64,000 nucleotides of DNA from Spirosoma aureum (GTDB lineage: Bacteria > Bacteroidota > Bacteroidia > Cytophagales > Spirosomataceae): NCBI RefSeq assembly GCF_011604685.1, contig NZ_CP050063.1, positions 4,548,501 through 4,612,500 on the forward strand, given 5' to 3'. The translations under genes and the position numbers were made by a program. Of this stretch, positions 25,494 through 35,615 are shown one piece after another. How positions within the stretch are numbered: position 1 is the first letter of the stretch; the number at the start of each line of letters is the position of its first letter. A model generated the notes under the pieces. That model saw only the letters and a list, made by a program, of their open reading frames with translations, had not been told where the DNA came from and did no database searches.

Positions 25494-26666
25494 ATGGATG
25501 AATTTGACCGGCGGGCGTTTGCCGCTCTTTTTAGGGCCGTAGTCGAAATGTGTTTTGGTCAACCATTACGAAATCTGCTTTCTGAATCAGAGAGCAGGCA
25601 CCTTAGTAACGAGATCGAAGAACGCACAGGACTGGTTGTCGGATGGAGAAGTATCAAAAACTATGCAGCTTTTCTGGTTAATCCCACCCCGGATAAACAG
25701 GAAAATCCCTCAGTCGCTACCCTCGATACGCTGGCACGCTACATCTTTCGCGCTCCGGTTACGACGGAAGCAGAGCGGAAAAAGAACGAAGAGCACTTTC
25801 CGTACTGGTTCCGGTATCGCGAACAACTTAATCAGCCAAATCGAACCGAACAGATCGACCCTATACCGAACAGGAACCGTTTGTCTGGCTGGCTGGTGAT
25901 ACCGCTAATTTTGGGCGTAATTGGCTTGTTATGGTTTGTTCATGAGCCTGAACCTGAGCAGGTAATCGACGATTTTCGTAAAACTGACGAATCTACTCTT
26001 GCTCAGAAAGGCTGGTTTATTCATTCCCGAAATGCAACTTACTGGAATCGGAGAGGGGAGAAACCGGGCTATTTAACCCTCTTCACGCTCAAAGGCGATA
26101 ACTGGCACAAAACGGGTGAGGCCCCGCAAATTCAGAATTTATTGCTGCGAAAAATTCAGGATGACTGTTTCCGTACCGAAGTACACTTTAAGGACTTTGT
26201 GCCCAACGCCAACTGGCAGCAGGCGGGTTTGGTACTGCTGGAAGATACATCGTTTGCCGGGAAAAGTATCCGTATCTCGCTGTCTTATAACGACTTCTTT
26301 GGCGGTTATATCAAACCCGGCGAAATACTGATTCAGGCGGTCGCTTCGTATGGTAAAGGATACACGAACCTGGAAGAGATTGCCCACCAGCCTTTGTTTA
26401 CGTTGGGAAATTCCAGCGACCGGCGGCTTGCTGTGAATAACCTGAAAAACTTCGCTTTCCGAATGGAAAAACAAGGCCGGAAGTTCCGGTTTCTGTACTC
26501 AGCCAGTCCTGTAGACGATTTCTCATTTAAGGAAGTGACCACGTACGAGTTTGGGATTACACCAAAATACGTCGGCATTTTTGCCCTGAAAGGGTTTGTC
26601 GATTCAACGATTGTGATGCCCGTTTCTGTGCGATTCTTTCGGCTGGACGTGGAGCGGTGTAAGTAA
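25494..26666 (+). CDS. Membrane-tethered protein with N-terminal cytoplasmic domain and C-terminal jelly-roll-like domain
   Basis: 390 aa from the ATG at 25494 (MDEFDRRAFAALF); the codon opening the longer frame is TTG. Residues about 1-100 (LSNEIEERTGLVVGWRSIKN, then NPSVATLDTLARYI) form a small helical domain that I have seen at the front of Cytophagales sensor-like proteins. A single membrane helix (LSGWLVIPLILGVIGLLWFV, about 130-150) leads to a periplasmic beta-rich domain that resembles a concanavalin-like (DUF1349-type) fold: LAQKGWFIHSRNATYWNRRG, then FPEFRMEKQG-like and FKEVTTYEFGITPKYVGIFA strands. The inside-out architecture would suit signalling, but no catalytic motif is visible, so function is unknown. 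Confidence 0.7.
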   Translation: MDEFDRRAFAALFRAVVEMCFGQPLRNLLSESESRHLSNEIEERTGLVVGWRSIKNYAAFLVNPTPDKQENPSVATLDTLARYIFRAPVTTEAERKKNEEHFPYWFRYREQLNQPNRTEQIDPIPNRNRLSGWLVIPLILGVIGLLWFVHEPEPEQVIDDFRKTDESTLAQKGWFIHSRNATYWNRRGEKPGYLTLFTLKGDNWHKTGEAPQIQNLLLRKIQDDCFRTEVHFKDFVPNANWQQAGLVLLEDTSFAGKSIRISLSYNDFFGGYIKPGEILIQAVASYGKGYTNLEEIAHQPLFTLGNSSDRRLAVNNLKNFAFRMEKQGRKFRFLYSASPVDDFSFKEVTTYEFGITPKYVGIFALKGFVDSTIVMPVSVRFFRLDVERCK

Positions 26667-26847
26667 GTTTTCTTTTCAGACGCTATTTTAGACAATTCAT
26701 TCAGCTGTTTCGACAGCTTGTATACCGATGCTTTTAAAGGGTATTGATACTGATTTGCTTTGTACGGCAATGCCTATGCATTAAACTGACTAAACTGAGC
26801 AGAATAAGAGTAGGCAGCTAGACATTACTCACCTATTCGCTCTGAAG

Positions 26848-27492
26848 ATGGCACGTACAGCTAAAAAACAGCATCCAGTTACACTACCTATTTTTTTAAT
26901 AACCCTGTTCACGCTGGCATTTACTTCCTGTAAAAAGGATCAGGAAAGCCAGCCCACTCCCCAGGTTACCACCGTCCTCATTAGTGGAAAAGAATACCCG
27001 GCTACGACCATAGGCAGTCAGGTCTGGACGATAACCAATTACGATGGTCCAGATGGATTGCTGTATAAATCCGGCACTGAAAAGCCTGAATATGGACGGT
27101 ATTACACCTTCGATGAAGCCAGGGCCGTGCCAATTCCCAGTGGATGGCGGCTCCCAACATTGCAGGATTACGTGACACTGGCGGAAAGTCAGGGAGTAGT
27201 TTTTACCGATCATCGGGCAACTGGACAGGAGGCAATAAAAAAGCTGACCTCAACAACCAACTGGCGAACTATTCACGGCACGAATACATCGGGTTTCAAC
27301 GCGCATCCAGCTGGATACAGCTTCCAGAACAGTGCACCTCTGGATGGTGACATCAGTGAATTCTGGTTAGCAGATGGTAACACCATCAGTATTCAGGAGG
27401 CTGCTTCCGGCAAAGCACATTCGATCATCTTTTATACGACGAACAGCCCTGATTATCGCTTTAATCTGCGGTTTGTCAAGAATGCACAATAA
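26848..27492 (+). CDS. FISUMP-domain lipoprotein
   Basis: 214 aa. The lipobox is LAFTSC with C28 as the acylated residue, so it is an outer membrane or surface lipoprotein. The remainder fits the Fibrobacter-succinogenes-major-paralogous domain (TIGR02145): EYPATTIGSQVWTITNYDG, GRYYTFDEARAVPIPSGWRL and a C-terminal NLRFVKNAQ. Its function in any species is poorly known. It stands alone between the DUF1349-like gene and a VOC gene. Confidence 0.85.
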   Translation: MARTAKKQHPVTLPIFLITLFTLAFTSCKKDQESQPTPQVTTVLISGKEYPATTIGSQVWTITNYDGPDGLLYKSGTEKPEYGRYYTFDEARAVPIPSGWRLPTLQDYVTLAESQGVVFTDHRATGQEAIKKLTSTTNWRTIHGTNTSGFNAHPAGYSFQNSAPLDGDISEFWLADGNTISIQEAASGKAHSIIFYTTNSPDYRFNLRFVKNAQ

Positions 27493-27663
27493 GGATTTTG
27501 GGGCCAGAAAAGGATTTTAAGTCCTGGTTCGACGCCAGTGGAGAAGGGTTTTTATACGATTGAAAAGTTGCCGTAATCGCCCTGTATCTTGTCGCATTTA
27601 CCCCCCATTTCTGTTCCAGTTCGGTCGTATTTTTGTCATGTAAACATCAAAAAACAAATACTC

Positions 27664-28098
27664 ATGGCAACCAAAATTTTTGTAAACCTGCCCGTTAAAG
27701 ACCTCAACAAATCGATCGATTTTTTCGCTAAACTTGGGTATTCCTTTAACCCACAGTTTACGGACGAGAACGCAACCAGCATGATTATCAGTGAAGATAT
27801 TTATGCTATGCTGCTCGTAGAGCCCTTCTTCAAAACGTTTATAAAAACCGACATTGCCGATGCCACCAAAGTAACGGAAGCGCTTATCTGCCTCTCTGCC
27901 GATAGCCGGGAAGCCGTGGACGTACTGGTTGATAAAGCCATTGCGGCTGGTGCTACAACACCAAATGAGCCTATGGATCAGGGCTTTATGTATGGCCGTA
28001 GCTTCCAGGATCTGGACGGTCATCATTGGGAGATCATGTATATGGACCCAGCGGCTATCAATCAGGAGCAACCGGCGGCTGAGGCCAGTGCCGCTTAA
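27664..28098 (+). CDS. VOC superfamily protein (PhnB/glyoxalase-like)
   Basis: 144 aa from the ATG at 27664; the longer in-frame start at 27589 adds residues that do not belong to the fold. MATKIFVNLPVKDLNKSIDF starts the first beta-alpha-beta unit and DLDGHHWEIMYM the last, with His and Glu in usual metal positions. Such lone VOC proteins are often annotated as extradiol dioxygenase-like or bleomycin-resistance proteins; no substrate is implied. A 22-bp hairpin follows. Confidence 0.85.
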   Translation: MATKIFVNLPVKDLNKSIDFFAKLGYSFNPQFTDENATSMIISEDIYAMLLVEPFFKTFIKTDIADATKVTEALICLSADSREAVDVLVDKAIAAGATTPNEPMDQGFMYGRSFQDLDGHHWEIMYMDPAAINQEQPAAEASAA

Positions 28099-28127
28099 AA
28101 GAACGAAACAGCGCTTCTTTCGGTAAG

Positions 28128-28178
28128 CGATAAGACAGCGCTGGCGAGTACTAATCACTCGCCAGCGCTGTCTTATCG
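28128..28178. terminator. 22-bp perfect hairpin after the VOC gene
   Basis: Arms 28128-28149 and 28157-28178 are exact complements, with a 7-nt loop. It is 30 bp after the VOC stop. There is no long T-tract, but it is strong enough to serve as a terminator or mRNA stabiliser. Confidence 0.7.
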
Positions 28179-28265
28179 TGTATTCACGCCAATTCATTAC
28201 CCAGTTTTCTGGAAAACCTTACTGCCCTCCATTTGTTGCAAATGGTGTATGTACTTTGCTATGTA

Positions 28266-28316
28266 TGAGCCAGATATAGTTCTGAACTGCTCAGAATCTA
28301 CTATACCAGTGGCTCA
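28266..28316. repeat. Imperfect inverted repeat upstream of MFS gene
   Basis: tgagcca at 28266-28272 and tggctca at 28310-28316 pair, with inner blocks gatatagt/actatac and tctga/tcaga separated by short unpaired bulges. It lies 82 bp before the MFS start at 28398 and could be a regulatory structure. I assign no protein. Confidence 0.35.
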
Positions 28317-28397
28317 TTCAAGTCGCCCATTGGACTTTCTTTATATAGTCGGTCGCACTTGTAAAAAGCAGGATAGGACTCGACAAAACCAGAAACG

Positions 28398-29714
28398 ATG
28401 AAAACGTTTTATGCCATTCTGGCCAACTCACTGGCAGCTTCTCTCACGAATAATCTTGTCTGGTTTGCGGTTACGTTCTGGGTCTATCTGGAAACGAAAT
28501 CGGTGGTAGCCACGTCGATTATGGCGGGTGTCTATACGGGTACAATCGCCATAACCGGTTTTTTTCTCGGGTCTTTAGTCGATCGGTACAAGAAGAAAAC
28601 GGCAATGATCGTGTCTAGTGTTGGTTCTTTAGGTTTGTATGTGCTGTCCTTTTTCATTTATATAGCGACACCCCGGCAGGTATTTACAGACCCGTCGAGT
28701 CCAATTCTGTGGGCATTTATCATCCTGTCGCTCCTGGGGGCAATTGCCGGAAACATACGATCAATTGCCCTTTCGACCCTTGTTACCTTTCTGATTCCGG
28801 AAGACGGCAGGGATAAGGCGAACGGACTCGTAGGCACCACAAACGGGGTATCCTTTCTTGTTGCTTCGATCTTTAGCGGACTGATTATTGGCTTTCTGGG
28901 TATGTTCTGGATGCTGGTTTCTGCGCTCGGCCTGACCCTGCTGGTTCTGGTTCATTTGTGGTCTGTATCCATTCCAGAAAAGGGGGTAGTACATACCGAA
29001 GACCATACCAGACGAATTGATATTCGGGGCACCATTCAGGCGCTGAATGCGATGCCGGGCCTCTTTGCACTGATTTTCTTTAACACCTTCAATAATTTCC
29101 TGGGTGGCGTCTTCATGTCATTGATGGACGCCTATGGCCTGTCGCTTGTGTCGGTGCAGACTTGGGGTGTTTTGTGGGGTTTTCTGAGTTTGGGCTTTAT
29201 TATCGGTGGTTTGGTTGTAGCCAAAAAAGGTCTTGGGAGCCAACCCCTCCGGACGCTTTTCCTCTCGAACATAACCATGTGGGTATTATGCATTTTCTTC
29301 ACGATTCATGAATCCATCGTGTTGTTAACGGTTGGCTTATTCCTTTACTTATGCCTGATTCCGGTGGTTGAAGCGGCTGAACAAACCATCATGCAGAAAT
29401 TGATTCCGCCCGAACGGCAGGGACGTGTATTTGGCTTTGCTCAAAGCATCGAACAGGCGGCCTCCCCGCTGACAGCTTTTATGATTGGCCCTATCGCTGA
29501 ATACATTTTCATTCCGTTTATGACGACTGGGGCCGGTGTAGACCTGATCGGCAACTGGTTTGGCACTGGAAAAGATCGGGGACTTGCCCTTCTATTCACT
29601 GTTACCGGCCTTATCGGGCTCATTGTGACGGTTATTGCTATGAAGTCTAATGCCTATAAAACGCTTTCGGAGAATTACCAAAAGCAAACAGCCGAGGAGT
29701 TAGTTGATCAATAA
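28398..29714 (+). CDS. MFS transporter, DHA3-like
   Basis: 438 aa with about 12 membrane helices. The loop between helices 2 and 3 reads GSLVDRYKKKTAMIVSSVGS, the MFS motif A variant GxxxDRxxxK. The first helices (LANSLAASLTNNLVWFAVTF) resemble DHA3-type macrolide and siderophore exporters. It most likely exports a small hydrophobic compound. No regulator is adjacent on the plus strand; the next gene is 208 bp away. Confidence 0.85.
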   Translation: MKTFYAILANSLAASLTNNLVWFAVTFWVYLETKSVVATSIMAGVYTGTIAITGFFLGSLVDRYKKKTAMIVSSVGSLGLYVLSFFIYIATPRQVFTDPSSPILWAFIILSLLGAIAGNIRSIALSTLVTFLIPEDGRDKANGLVGTTNGVSFLVASIFSGLIIGFLGMFWMLVSALGLTLLVLVHLWSVSIPEKGVVHTEDHTRRIDIRGTIQALNAMPGLFALIFFNTFNNFLGGVFMSLMDAYGLSLVSVQTWGVLWGFLSLGFIIGGLVVAKKGLGSQPLRTLFLSNITMWVLCIFFTIHESIVLLTVGLFLYLCLIPVVEAAEQTIMQKLIPPERQGRVFGFAQSIEQAASPLTAFMIGPIAEYIFIPFMTTGAGVDLIGNWFGTGKDRGLALLFTVTGLIGLIVTVIAMKSNAYKTLSENYQKQTAEELVDQ

Positions 29715-29922
29715 GCCAATTCGCTGAGACTAGATAAATTAATGTAACTATATGTAAATCAGTGATATGGTCAAAGGTAATATCCGTTGTGAATGGTTTT
29801 AACCCAAAAGTTTGGGCAGTAGCGGCAATTTAGGTGTCAGGTGTGTCGGAAATTCGACTACCTTTCCGGCATTCGTTGATCAGGTTATAGCCTGGACTAA
29901 ATCGTCACAAAAAGCACACTAG

Positions 29923-30537
29923 ATGAGCCTGCTGAGAAAACTATTTGGTCCTTATAAAGATGAAGTCTGGGGGCAACTGGCCCATGAAATAAAGGCCGAT
30001 TTTATAGATGGCGGTTTCTGGAAAGGAAGTAAGGTACAGGCTACCGTAAAGGAATGGACCATTACACTCGACACTTATACCGTATCGAATGGGAAAACCA
30101 GCATTACATTTACCCGAATGAGAGCCCCATATGTAAATAGGGACGGTTTTCGCTTTACTATATATAGGAGTGGGTTTTTCAGCGAATTAGGTAAAAAATT
30201 AGGTATGCAGGATGTTGACGTGGGCTTCCCTGACTTTGATGATCAGTTCATTATTCAGGGGAACGACGAGCACAAACTACAACTCCTGTTTAAAAATACC
30301 CGCATCCGGCAATTGATAGATGCACAGGCCGGGATTAGTCTGGAAGTAAGAGACGATGATGGCTGGTTGTCAACAACATTTCCAGAGGGAGTCGATCAGT
30401 TGTCGTTTAAAGTTGTCGGGGTAATCAAAGACATTGAGCGGTTAAAGCAACTTTACGAGCTCTTTGCCGAAATCCTTAATCACCTTTGCCTTATAGGGTC
30501 AGCCTACGAAGACGACCCCAATGTCGTGTTACGCTGA
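29923..30537 (+). CDS. Conserved soluble protein of unknown function
   Basis: 204 aa with no signal peptide or membrane helix. FGPYKDEVWGQLAHEIKADF, then DGGFWKGSKVQATVKEWTIT, VSNGKTSITFTRMRAPYVN and a C-terminal helix ending NHLCLIGSAYEDDP make a consistent mixed alpha/beta pattern, and the sequence has the feel of a widely conserved unknown. I cannot assign a Pfam family. It stands between the MFS gene and the convergent SNF2 helicase. Confidence 0.65.
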   Translation: MSLLRKLFGPYKDEVWGQLAHEIKADFIDGGFWKGSKVQATVKEWTITLDTYTVSNGKTSITFTRMRAPYVNRDGFRFTIYRSGFFSELGKKLGMQDVDVGFPDFDDQFIIQGNDEHKLQLLFKNTRIRQLIDAQAGISLEVRDDDGWLSTTFPEGVDQLSFKVVGVIKDIERLKQLYELFAEILNHLCLIGSAYEDDPNVVLR

Positions 30538-30720
30538 GCGAGGGGAGAAGCTGCTTTATGTACAGCATTTTTATCGGATTGATTCTGTACATCAGCGAGA
30601 GAATGAGTTAATGCTAGTGTTCGACCGATTTAAACCGATAAGGTTTCAAAACCGTATAGGTTCGTAATCAAAAGGAAATCATAGCTCATCTTAATCATCG
30701 TAAAAATCAGCGTTGTATAA

Positions 30721-33700
30721 TTAGTTCAATAAACGTAGTAAGTCGCTCTTGGTGAGTGATTTAACGAACGAAGCATCTGTTTTTATCAGATTGTTGGCTA
30801 GCTCTTTTTTGGACTCCTGAAGTTCCAGGATTTTCTCCTCAATTGTATTGGGGCATATCAATCGAACGGCCACTACATTTTTCTTCTGACCAATGCGGTA
30901 ACTCCGATCGATAGCCTGATTTTCGACGGCGGGGTTCCACCAGGGATCTACGATATACACATAATCAGCCTTCGTCAGGTTTAGACCCGTACCACCTGCT
31001 TTTAGGCTGATCAAAAAAACACGAACGCCATCGTCTGACTGAAACCGATTCACGCTGGCGGCCCGGTTACTGGTCTGTCCGGTGAGGTATTCGAAGTCAA
31101 TCTGCCGGGCTTCCAGCTCGTTCCGGATCAGGTCGAGCATGGAAACGAACTGAGAGAAAATCAGGATTTTATGCTGTGGAGATTTATTCTCGATCTGGTC
31201 GATCAGCATATCGATCTTCGACGATGAGTCACCGTAGAATTCTTCATCGTTGATTAGAACGGGTGAGTTACAAATCTGTCGTAGCTTGGTGAGCCCCTGC
31301 AACACATGTAAACGAACCCTTGGAATGTCGCCTTCTTTGGTTGTCAGCAGGAAATTGCGAAACTCCTGTTCGTAAGCGTCATAGACTTTTCGCTGCTCTG
31401 GCCCCATGTCGCAGTGGATAATCATCTCCGTCTTGTCTGGTAACTCGGTGGCCACCTGCGCTTTGGTCCGGCGCAGAATAAACGGGCTGATTTTCTTGTG
31501 TAGGTCGCGGGCGCGCTGCCAGTCATCAAATTTGTCGATCGGTGTGGAGTAGTGTGCCTTAAAGTGGTTATAACTACCCAACAGGCCCGGACAGGCAAAT
31601 GAAAACTGTCCATACAGATCGAACGTATTATTTTCGATCGGAGTCCCGGTCAGGACGATTTTATTGCGCGAGGTCAACAGCCGAACCGCCTGATAACGTT
31701 GCGATTCCGGATTTTTTATAGCCTGTGATTCATCCAGAAAAATGTAATTGAAGGGGTAATCCTTTAAAAAACGCATATCAGATACGAGCGTTCCATAGGA
31801 GGTCAGAATTATATCGAACTGCGCGAACTCCGTTTTTCTAAGTTTACGATTAGCCCCGTAGAACGTATGAATGGTCAGACTGGGTGCAAACTTCGTCACT
31901 TCGGCCTGCCAGTTGAACAACAGTGACGTTGGCACAACGATCAGGTTGGTATTTGGGCCATGTTTAGTGCGCTGATAGAGAATAAACGCAATGATCTGGA
32001 GCGTTTTCCCCAGTCCCATGTCGTCGGCCAGACAACCGCCGAAACCCAGATCATCCAGAAAGTTTAGCCAGTTCAACCCCTCTTTCTGGTAATCCCGAAG
32101 TGATGCCTGTAGCTCTTTCGGTACGGTAACGGGCTGAATGGATTGGAAGTCAGTGAGTTTTGTCGTGAACAATGTTAACTGCTCCTTTACCTGATTGGTC
32201 AATTCATCATCGGCATACAGGTTGCGTACAGTCGAAAAGTTGACTTTGGGCGTTCGGATGCGCTCGTCAACCACGTCGCCCGACTGAAAATAAGCCGAGA
32301 ACCGGTCGAGCCATTCGGTCGGTAAGACCCCCTGTGTACCATCATCGAGCGTAACAAACCGGCTCCTGTTTTTGACTGCCCGGTGCAGGTGTTTTAAGCT
32401 AACCTGTTGTTTACCATACGATACGCCCAGCGCTGTTTCGAACCAATCGAGGCCACTGCTGACAATAACGGAGATTTTTGCCTTGTGTGGGTTTAGCTTA
32501 TTATTCTTTAGCGTATTGAAACCCAGAATGCGAATGTTCTGGCTGTGCCAGGCATCGAAAGCAGCCAAAAACCACTCCTCGTCCAGAAAATGCTTTTTAT
32601 GTAGATAGAACTGAGGCTGGTCGAGTTGATCCTGAAAATCCGGATGCTGACTGAGGATGGCCATTGTGAAATGAATTTCAGCCTCATCGTCTCTGGCTAC
32701 TGTAAAAGGTTTGCCTTTCCTGTCGACGGAATAGATCTGTCGTTTCGATAACACAGGCACCTCAACGTTTCCGTACTTCATCACCGGCGAAATCAACACG
32801 TAATGCTCAGAATCGGTCAGGTAAATAATACGCTCCCGCTCCTGATCGAAGCCATTCTCGGCTAGTTGCCCTGCGGTTGCCGGTTTCAGGTAAGCATAAT
32901 TAATTTTAATTCGGTTTTCGAGTTTAAACAGAATCGATTGCTGAAATTCGTCATACTTCGACTGGTGAATAATGATTCTATTCTCTCTGGTACCGAAAAA
33001 CTGAATAACCCGCAGATAATCAGGATTGTTGATTAAATACAAGGCATCATCAAGCAAGATAAAATAGTCGTACTTAATGGTCAGTTTATGAAACTCATAC
33101 GTAGCTCCGTCGAGATTCAGCGATCCGCAAATTTCATAAAAGTTACCACTTTGCCGAACCGACAAGGTGATATTAACTGGTCGAATGTCAACCTTCACCG
33201 GAACCAGCGAATAAGCGGTGATATTCTCGGAAACGCTGCCTGAGTGATAATAGAAGGACAGTCGTGCTGGGTTTGCGGTAATGAGCAGTAAGCCAGCCAG
33301 GTCAGTTTCTTCCTGTTTGGTACGGTGATGATTCTGGAATTTGGCGATTGCCGAATAGAATTTTAGCTCACTCAGATTGTCTGTCTTTGCAATCAGATCC
33401 AGCGGTTGAATGGGCGTTAAGGGGTTCTTTGGCTTTCCGTCTCGGGCCGTTGCGGCTTCGTATAGTTCCAGACAAAAATTATCGTAGTAGCGGTGCTTCG
33501 TAAAAACGACCAGTTTTTTGAGCGTTGAAGCGTGCTCGCCAACGGCCGGTAACTGTCGACCTGATCTCGGAAGTAGCTGGGCTTCAAGGGATTCCTTGCC
33601 AGTCTGGTTGGTGAGAATCAGCTCTTTAAGGGCTGGCCGTATACTGATCGTTTTGTGTTCATAAACCACCTGAAAAAACTCATCTAACCGGCTTTCCTGT

Positions 33701-34104
33701 TCCAGACCGTAGTCTTTGGCAACCTGTCTGATGGCTTCATATCGCAGTTCCTGATCAAAAAAAATACGAAACTCACGTCGTCTGCCAATGCTAGTTAAAA
33801 CGTGTACCTGATGAACACACAGGGCATCTTTGGGAGCAGGGCAATTGCAGGAAACCCGCAACGATTCCTCTGTTTGACTAACAACAACATTCGGGTAATA
33901 CGTAATTCGTGATGTGCTGGTAAACGAACCATAATTCAGGGCAATGACCTGCGGCTGAATATCGATCAACTCATTCGTTGCTAAAAGCAGACCGGAACTG
34001 TGGCTGGTCAACACGCTATCGGTCAGCGTCGGAATTGTAATCGTTTCCAGCTCGTAATCATAGTCTGAACTGGGCTTATCGCTACTGCCGGACTGGTTCC
34101 GCAT
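30721..34104 (-). CDS. SWI2/SNF2-type helicase with SWIM zinc finger
   Basis: 1127 aa. A SWIM finger is at C86-x-C88-x7-C96-x-H98 (CNCPAPKDALCVHQ). The core follows the long middle domain: Walker A ADDMGLGKT near 690, DESQ box near 790 and motif VI region YRIGQKKNVVAVRL near 1070. It is of the bacterial RapA/HepA type with an N-terminal nucleic-acid-binding finger; such proteins remodel DNA-protein complexes, and some belong to defence islands, but no such neighbour exists here. It is downstream of the Bcr/CflA permease on the same strand with a 62-bp gap. Confidence 0.95.
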   Translation of the reverse strand: MRNQSGSSDKPSSDYDYELETITIPTLTDSVLTSHSSGLLLATNELIDIQPQVIALNYGSFTSTSRITYYPNVVVSQTEESLRVSCNCPAPKDALCVHQVHVLTSIGRRREFRIFFDQELRYEAIRQVAKDYGLEQESRLDEFFQVVYEHKTISIRPALKELILTNQTGKESLEAQLLPRSGRQLPAVGEHASTLKKLVVFTKHRYYDNFCLELYEAATARDGKPKNPLTPIQPLDLIAKTDNLSELKFYSAIAKFQNHHRTKQEETDLAGLLLITANPARLSFYYHSGSVSENITAYSLVPVKVDIRPVNITLSVRQSGNFYEICGSLNLDGATYEFHKLTIKYDYFILLDDALYLINNPDYLRVIQFFGTRENRIIIHQSKYDEFQQSILFKLENRIKINYAYLKPATAGQLAENGFDQERERIIYLTDSEHYVLISPVMKYGNVEVPVLSKRQIYSVDRKGKPFTVARDDEAEIHFTMAILSQHPDFQDQLDQPQFYLHKKHFLDEEWFLAAFDAWHSQNIRILGFNTLKNNKLNPHKAKISVIVSSGLDWFETALGVSYGKQQVSLKHLHRAVKNRSRFVTLDDGTQGVLPTEWLDRFSAYFQSGDVVDERIRTPKVNFSTVRNLYADDELTNQVKEQLTLFTTKLTDFQSIQPVTVPKELQASLRDYQKEGLNWLNFLDDLGFGGCLADDMGLGKTLQIIAFILYQRTKHGPNTNLIVVPTSLLFNWQAEVTKFAPSLTIHTFYGANRKLRKTEFAQFDIILTSYGTLVSDMRFLKDYPFNYIFLDESQAIKNPESQRYQAVRLLTSRNKIVLTGTPIENNTFDLYGQFSFACPGLLGSYNHFKAHYSTPIDKFDDWQRARDLHKKISPFILRRTKAQVATELPDKTEMIIHCDMGPEQRKVYDAYEQEFRNFLLTTKEGDIPRVRLHVLQGLTKLRQICNSPVLINDEEFYGDSSSKIDMLIDQIENKSPQHKILIFSQFVSMLDLIRNELEARQIDFEYLTGQTSNRAASVNRFQSDDGVRVFLISLKAGGTGLNLTKADYVYIVDPWWNPAVENQAIDRSYRIGQKKNVVAVRLICPNTIEEKILELQESKKELANNLIKTDASFVKSLTKSDLLRLLN

Positions 34105-34166
34105 CGACTTCGTCAGGGTGTATTTTTCAGGAAAAATGCCGGATTACAGGAGTGTATTCTGACTGT

Positions 34167-35399
34167 TTACAAGGCAACTTCGGAAACTGAATCCAGTTCT
34201 GCCGGTTGATTTTTGTGGTGAATAACCCGTTGTCCAATCAATAAAATGAGCAATCCAAAGATCAGGCAGACCGTCATAACACTGACCATGGGCATGGCGG
34301 TGTGATTATGAAGTACGCTAACAGACGCGGACACCAGTGCGCCAAATCCCATGCGAAAACTGCCCATTAAAGCTGCTGCACTACCCGCATGGCGGACGAA
34401 GGGGGCCAGCGACAAGGCCGCCGAGTTTGGACCGGTTAAACCCTGACCGCAGAGGAATAAAAAGAGCATTCCAATCAATCCATACAGACCAAACCAGCCT
34501 GCCCAGGTGCCAAATACCATCAGCAGGCCCACCACCGTCTGATAGATTAAAGTTGTGTAAATAATCTGTTCGCTGGAGAATCGTTTCAGCAGAAACCGGT
34601 TCAATTGGGTGGGCCCGATCAGGGCAATGGCAAGAAACGAAAAGATCCAACCATATTCCTGCTCGCTCACTTTATACAGGTTCATGAATACGTCGGGCGA
34701 GCCTGAAATGTACGCAAATGGAGCCGAGGTAGCGATACCGCTTACCAGCGCATAGGTCAGGAACTGGGGCTGTTTCAAAACCGTAAAAAAGCTGCCTAAA
34801 ACAGCCATTGGCCGAAGCGATAAAGTCGTGTCGGGAGCTTTCCCATCCGGCAGGGCGTAGTAAATGCCGATCAGAATGAGGGTTGTGATAACCGCCAGAA
34901 TCAGAAAAATCGAATGCCAGCCCAGAGCCACGGTAGCGTAGCCACCCACAGTTGGCGCGATCATTGGTGAAATGGCCAGCACCAGCGTGAGCAATGAAAG
35001 AACCTGAGCAATTTCGGTTACCGGAAACAAATCGCGAACCAGCGCCTGAGCGGCCACAATGCCAACGCACCCACCCAGTGCCTGAAGGAGCCTCATCAGA
35101 ATCAGGGTCTCGATGGAAGTCGTTAGCGCACAGCCAATTGATGCTAGCAGGTAGAGCGCTAAGCCCCCATACAGTGGAAGTTTTCGGCCAAAACGATCCA
35201 GCAAGGGACCGTAAATAAGCTGCCCGACTGCAATACCAATCAGGTAAGCCGTTAAGGACAATTGTACCTGAGCAATGGACGTGTGGAGGTCTTTGGCAAT
35301 GGCCGGAAAGCCCGGCAAATACATGTCAATAGAGAATGGACTGATCGTAGTAAGTGTCCCTAAGATCAGGATGATAATAAAATATTGTTTGCGAGTCAT
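34167..35399 (-). CDS. Bcr/CflA-family multidrug MFS exporter
   Basis: 410 aa with 12 predicted helices. FSIDMYLPGFPAIAKDLHTS in helix 1, GQLIYGPLLDRFGRK between helices 2 and 3, and RLLQALGGCVGIVAAQALVR in helix 4 are Bcr/CflA hallmarks. Bcr exports bicyclomycin and CflA chloramphenicol or florfenicol in other bacteria; here the substrate is not known. No cognate regulator is nearby. Confidence 0.92.
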   Translation of the reverse strand: MTRKQYFIIILILGTLTTISPFSIDMYLPGFPAIAKDLHTSIAQVQLSLTAYLIGIAVGQLIYGPLLDRFGRKLPLYGGLALYLLASIGCALTTSIETLILMRLLQALGGCVGIVAAQALVRDLFPVTEIAQVLSLLTLVLAISPMIAPTVGGYATVALGWHSIFLILAVITTLILIGIYYALPDGKAPDTTLSLRPMAVLGSFFTVLKQPQFLTYALVSGIATSAPFAYISGSPDVFMNLYKVSEQEYGWIFSFLAIALIGPTQLNRFLLKRFSSEQIIYTTLIYQTVVGLLMVFGTWAGWFGLYGLIGMLFLFLCGQGLTGPNSAALSLAPFVRHAGSAAALMGSFRMGFGALVSASVSVLHNHTAMPMVSVMTVCLIFGLLILLIGQRVIHHKNQPAELDSVSEVAL

Positions 35400-35615
35400 A
35401 AACTCCTGGAAAGGTACTTTCTTATAAAGACGTTCTACGATAAGGTATTGTTCCTATACCGGAAGGTTTTTACTGAATAGTAACCAGGCCAGCTCATGCG
35501 TCTTATTAAACGGTTGAGTAGTCGATCAGCTCATTTCAGAAGAGAAGTAGTGGGTGCCTTGCGTGAATTACGCCAACTTCGGACCATTAATTAGACCAAT
35601 TTCAGCCCAATAAAC

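Noticed and set aside
27598..28197. A 199-codon minus-strand frame
   Set aside because: It is antisense to the VOC gene and includes the terminator hairpin; no plausible product.
30721..34104. Defence-island role for the SNF2 helicase
   Set aside because: No nuclease, methylase or other defence gene is adjacent; neighbours are transporters and a conserved unknown.
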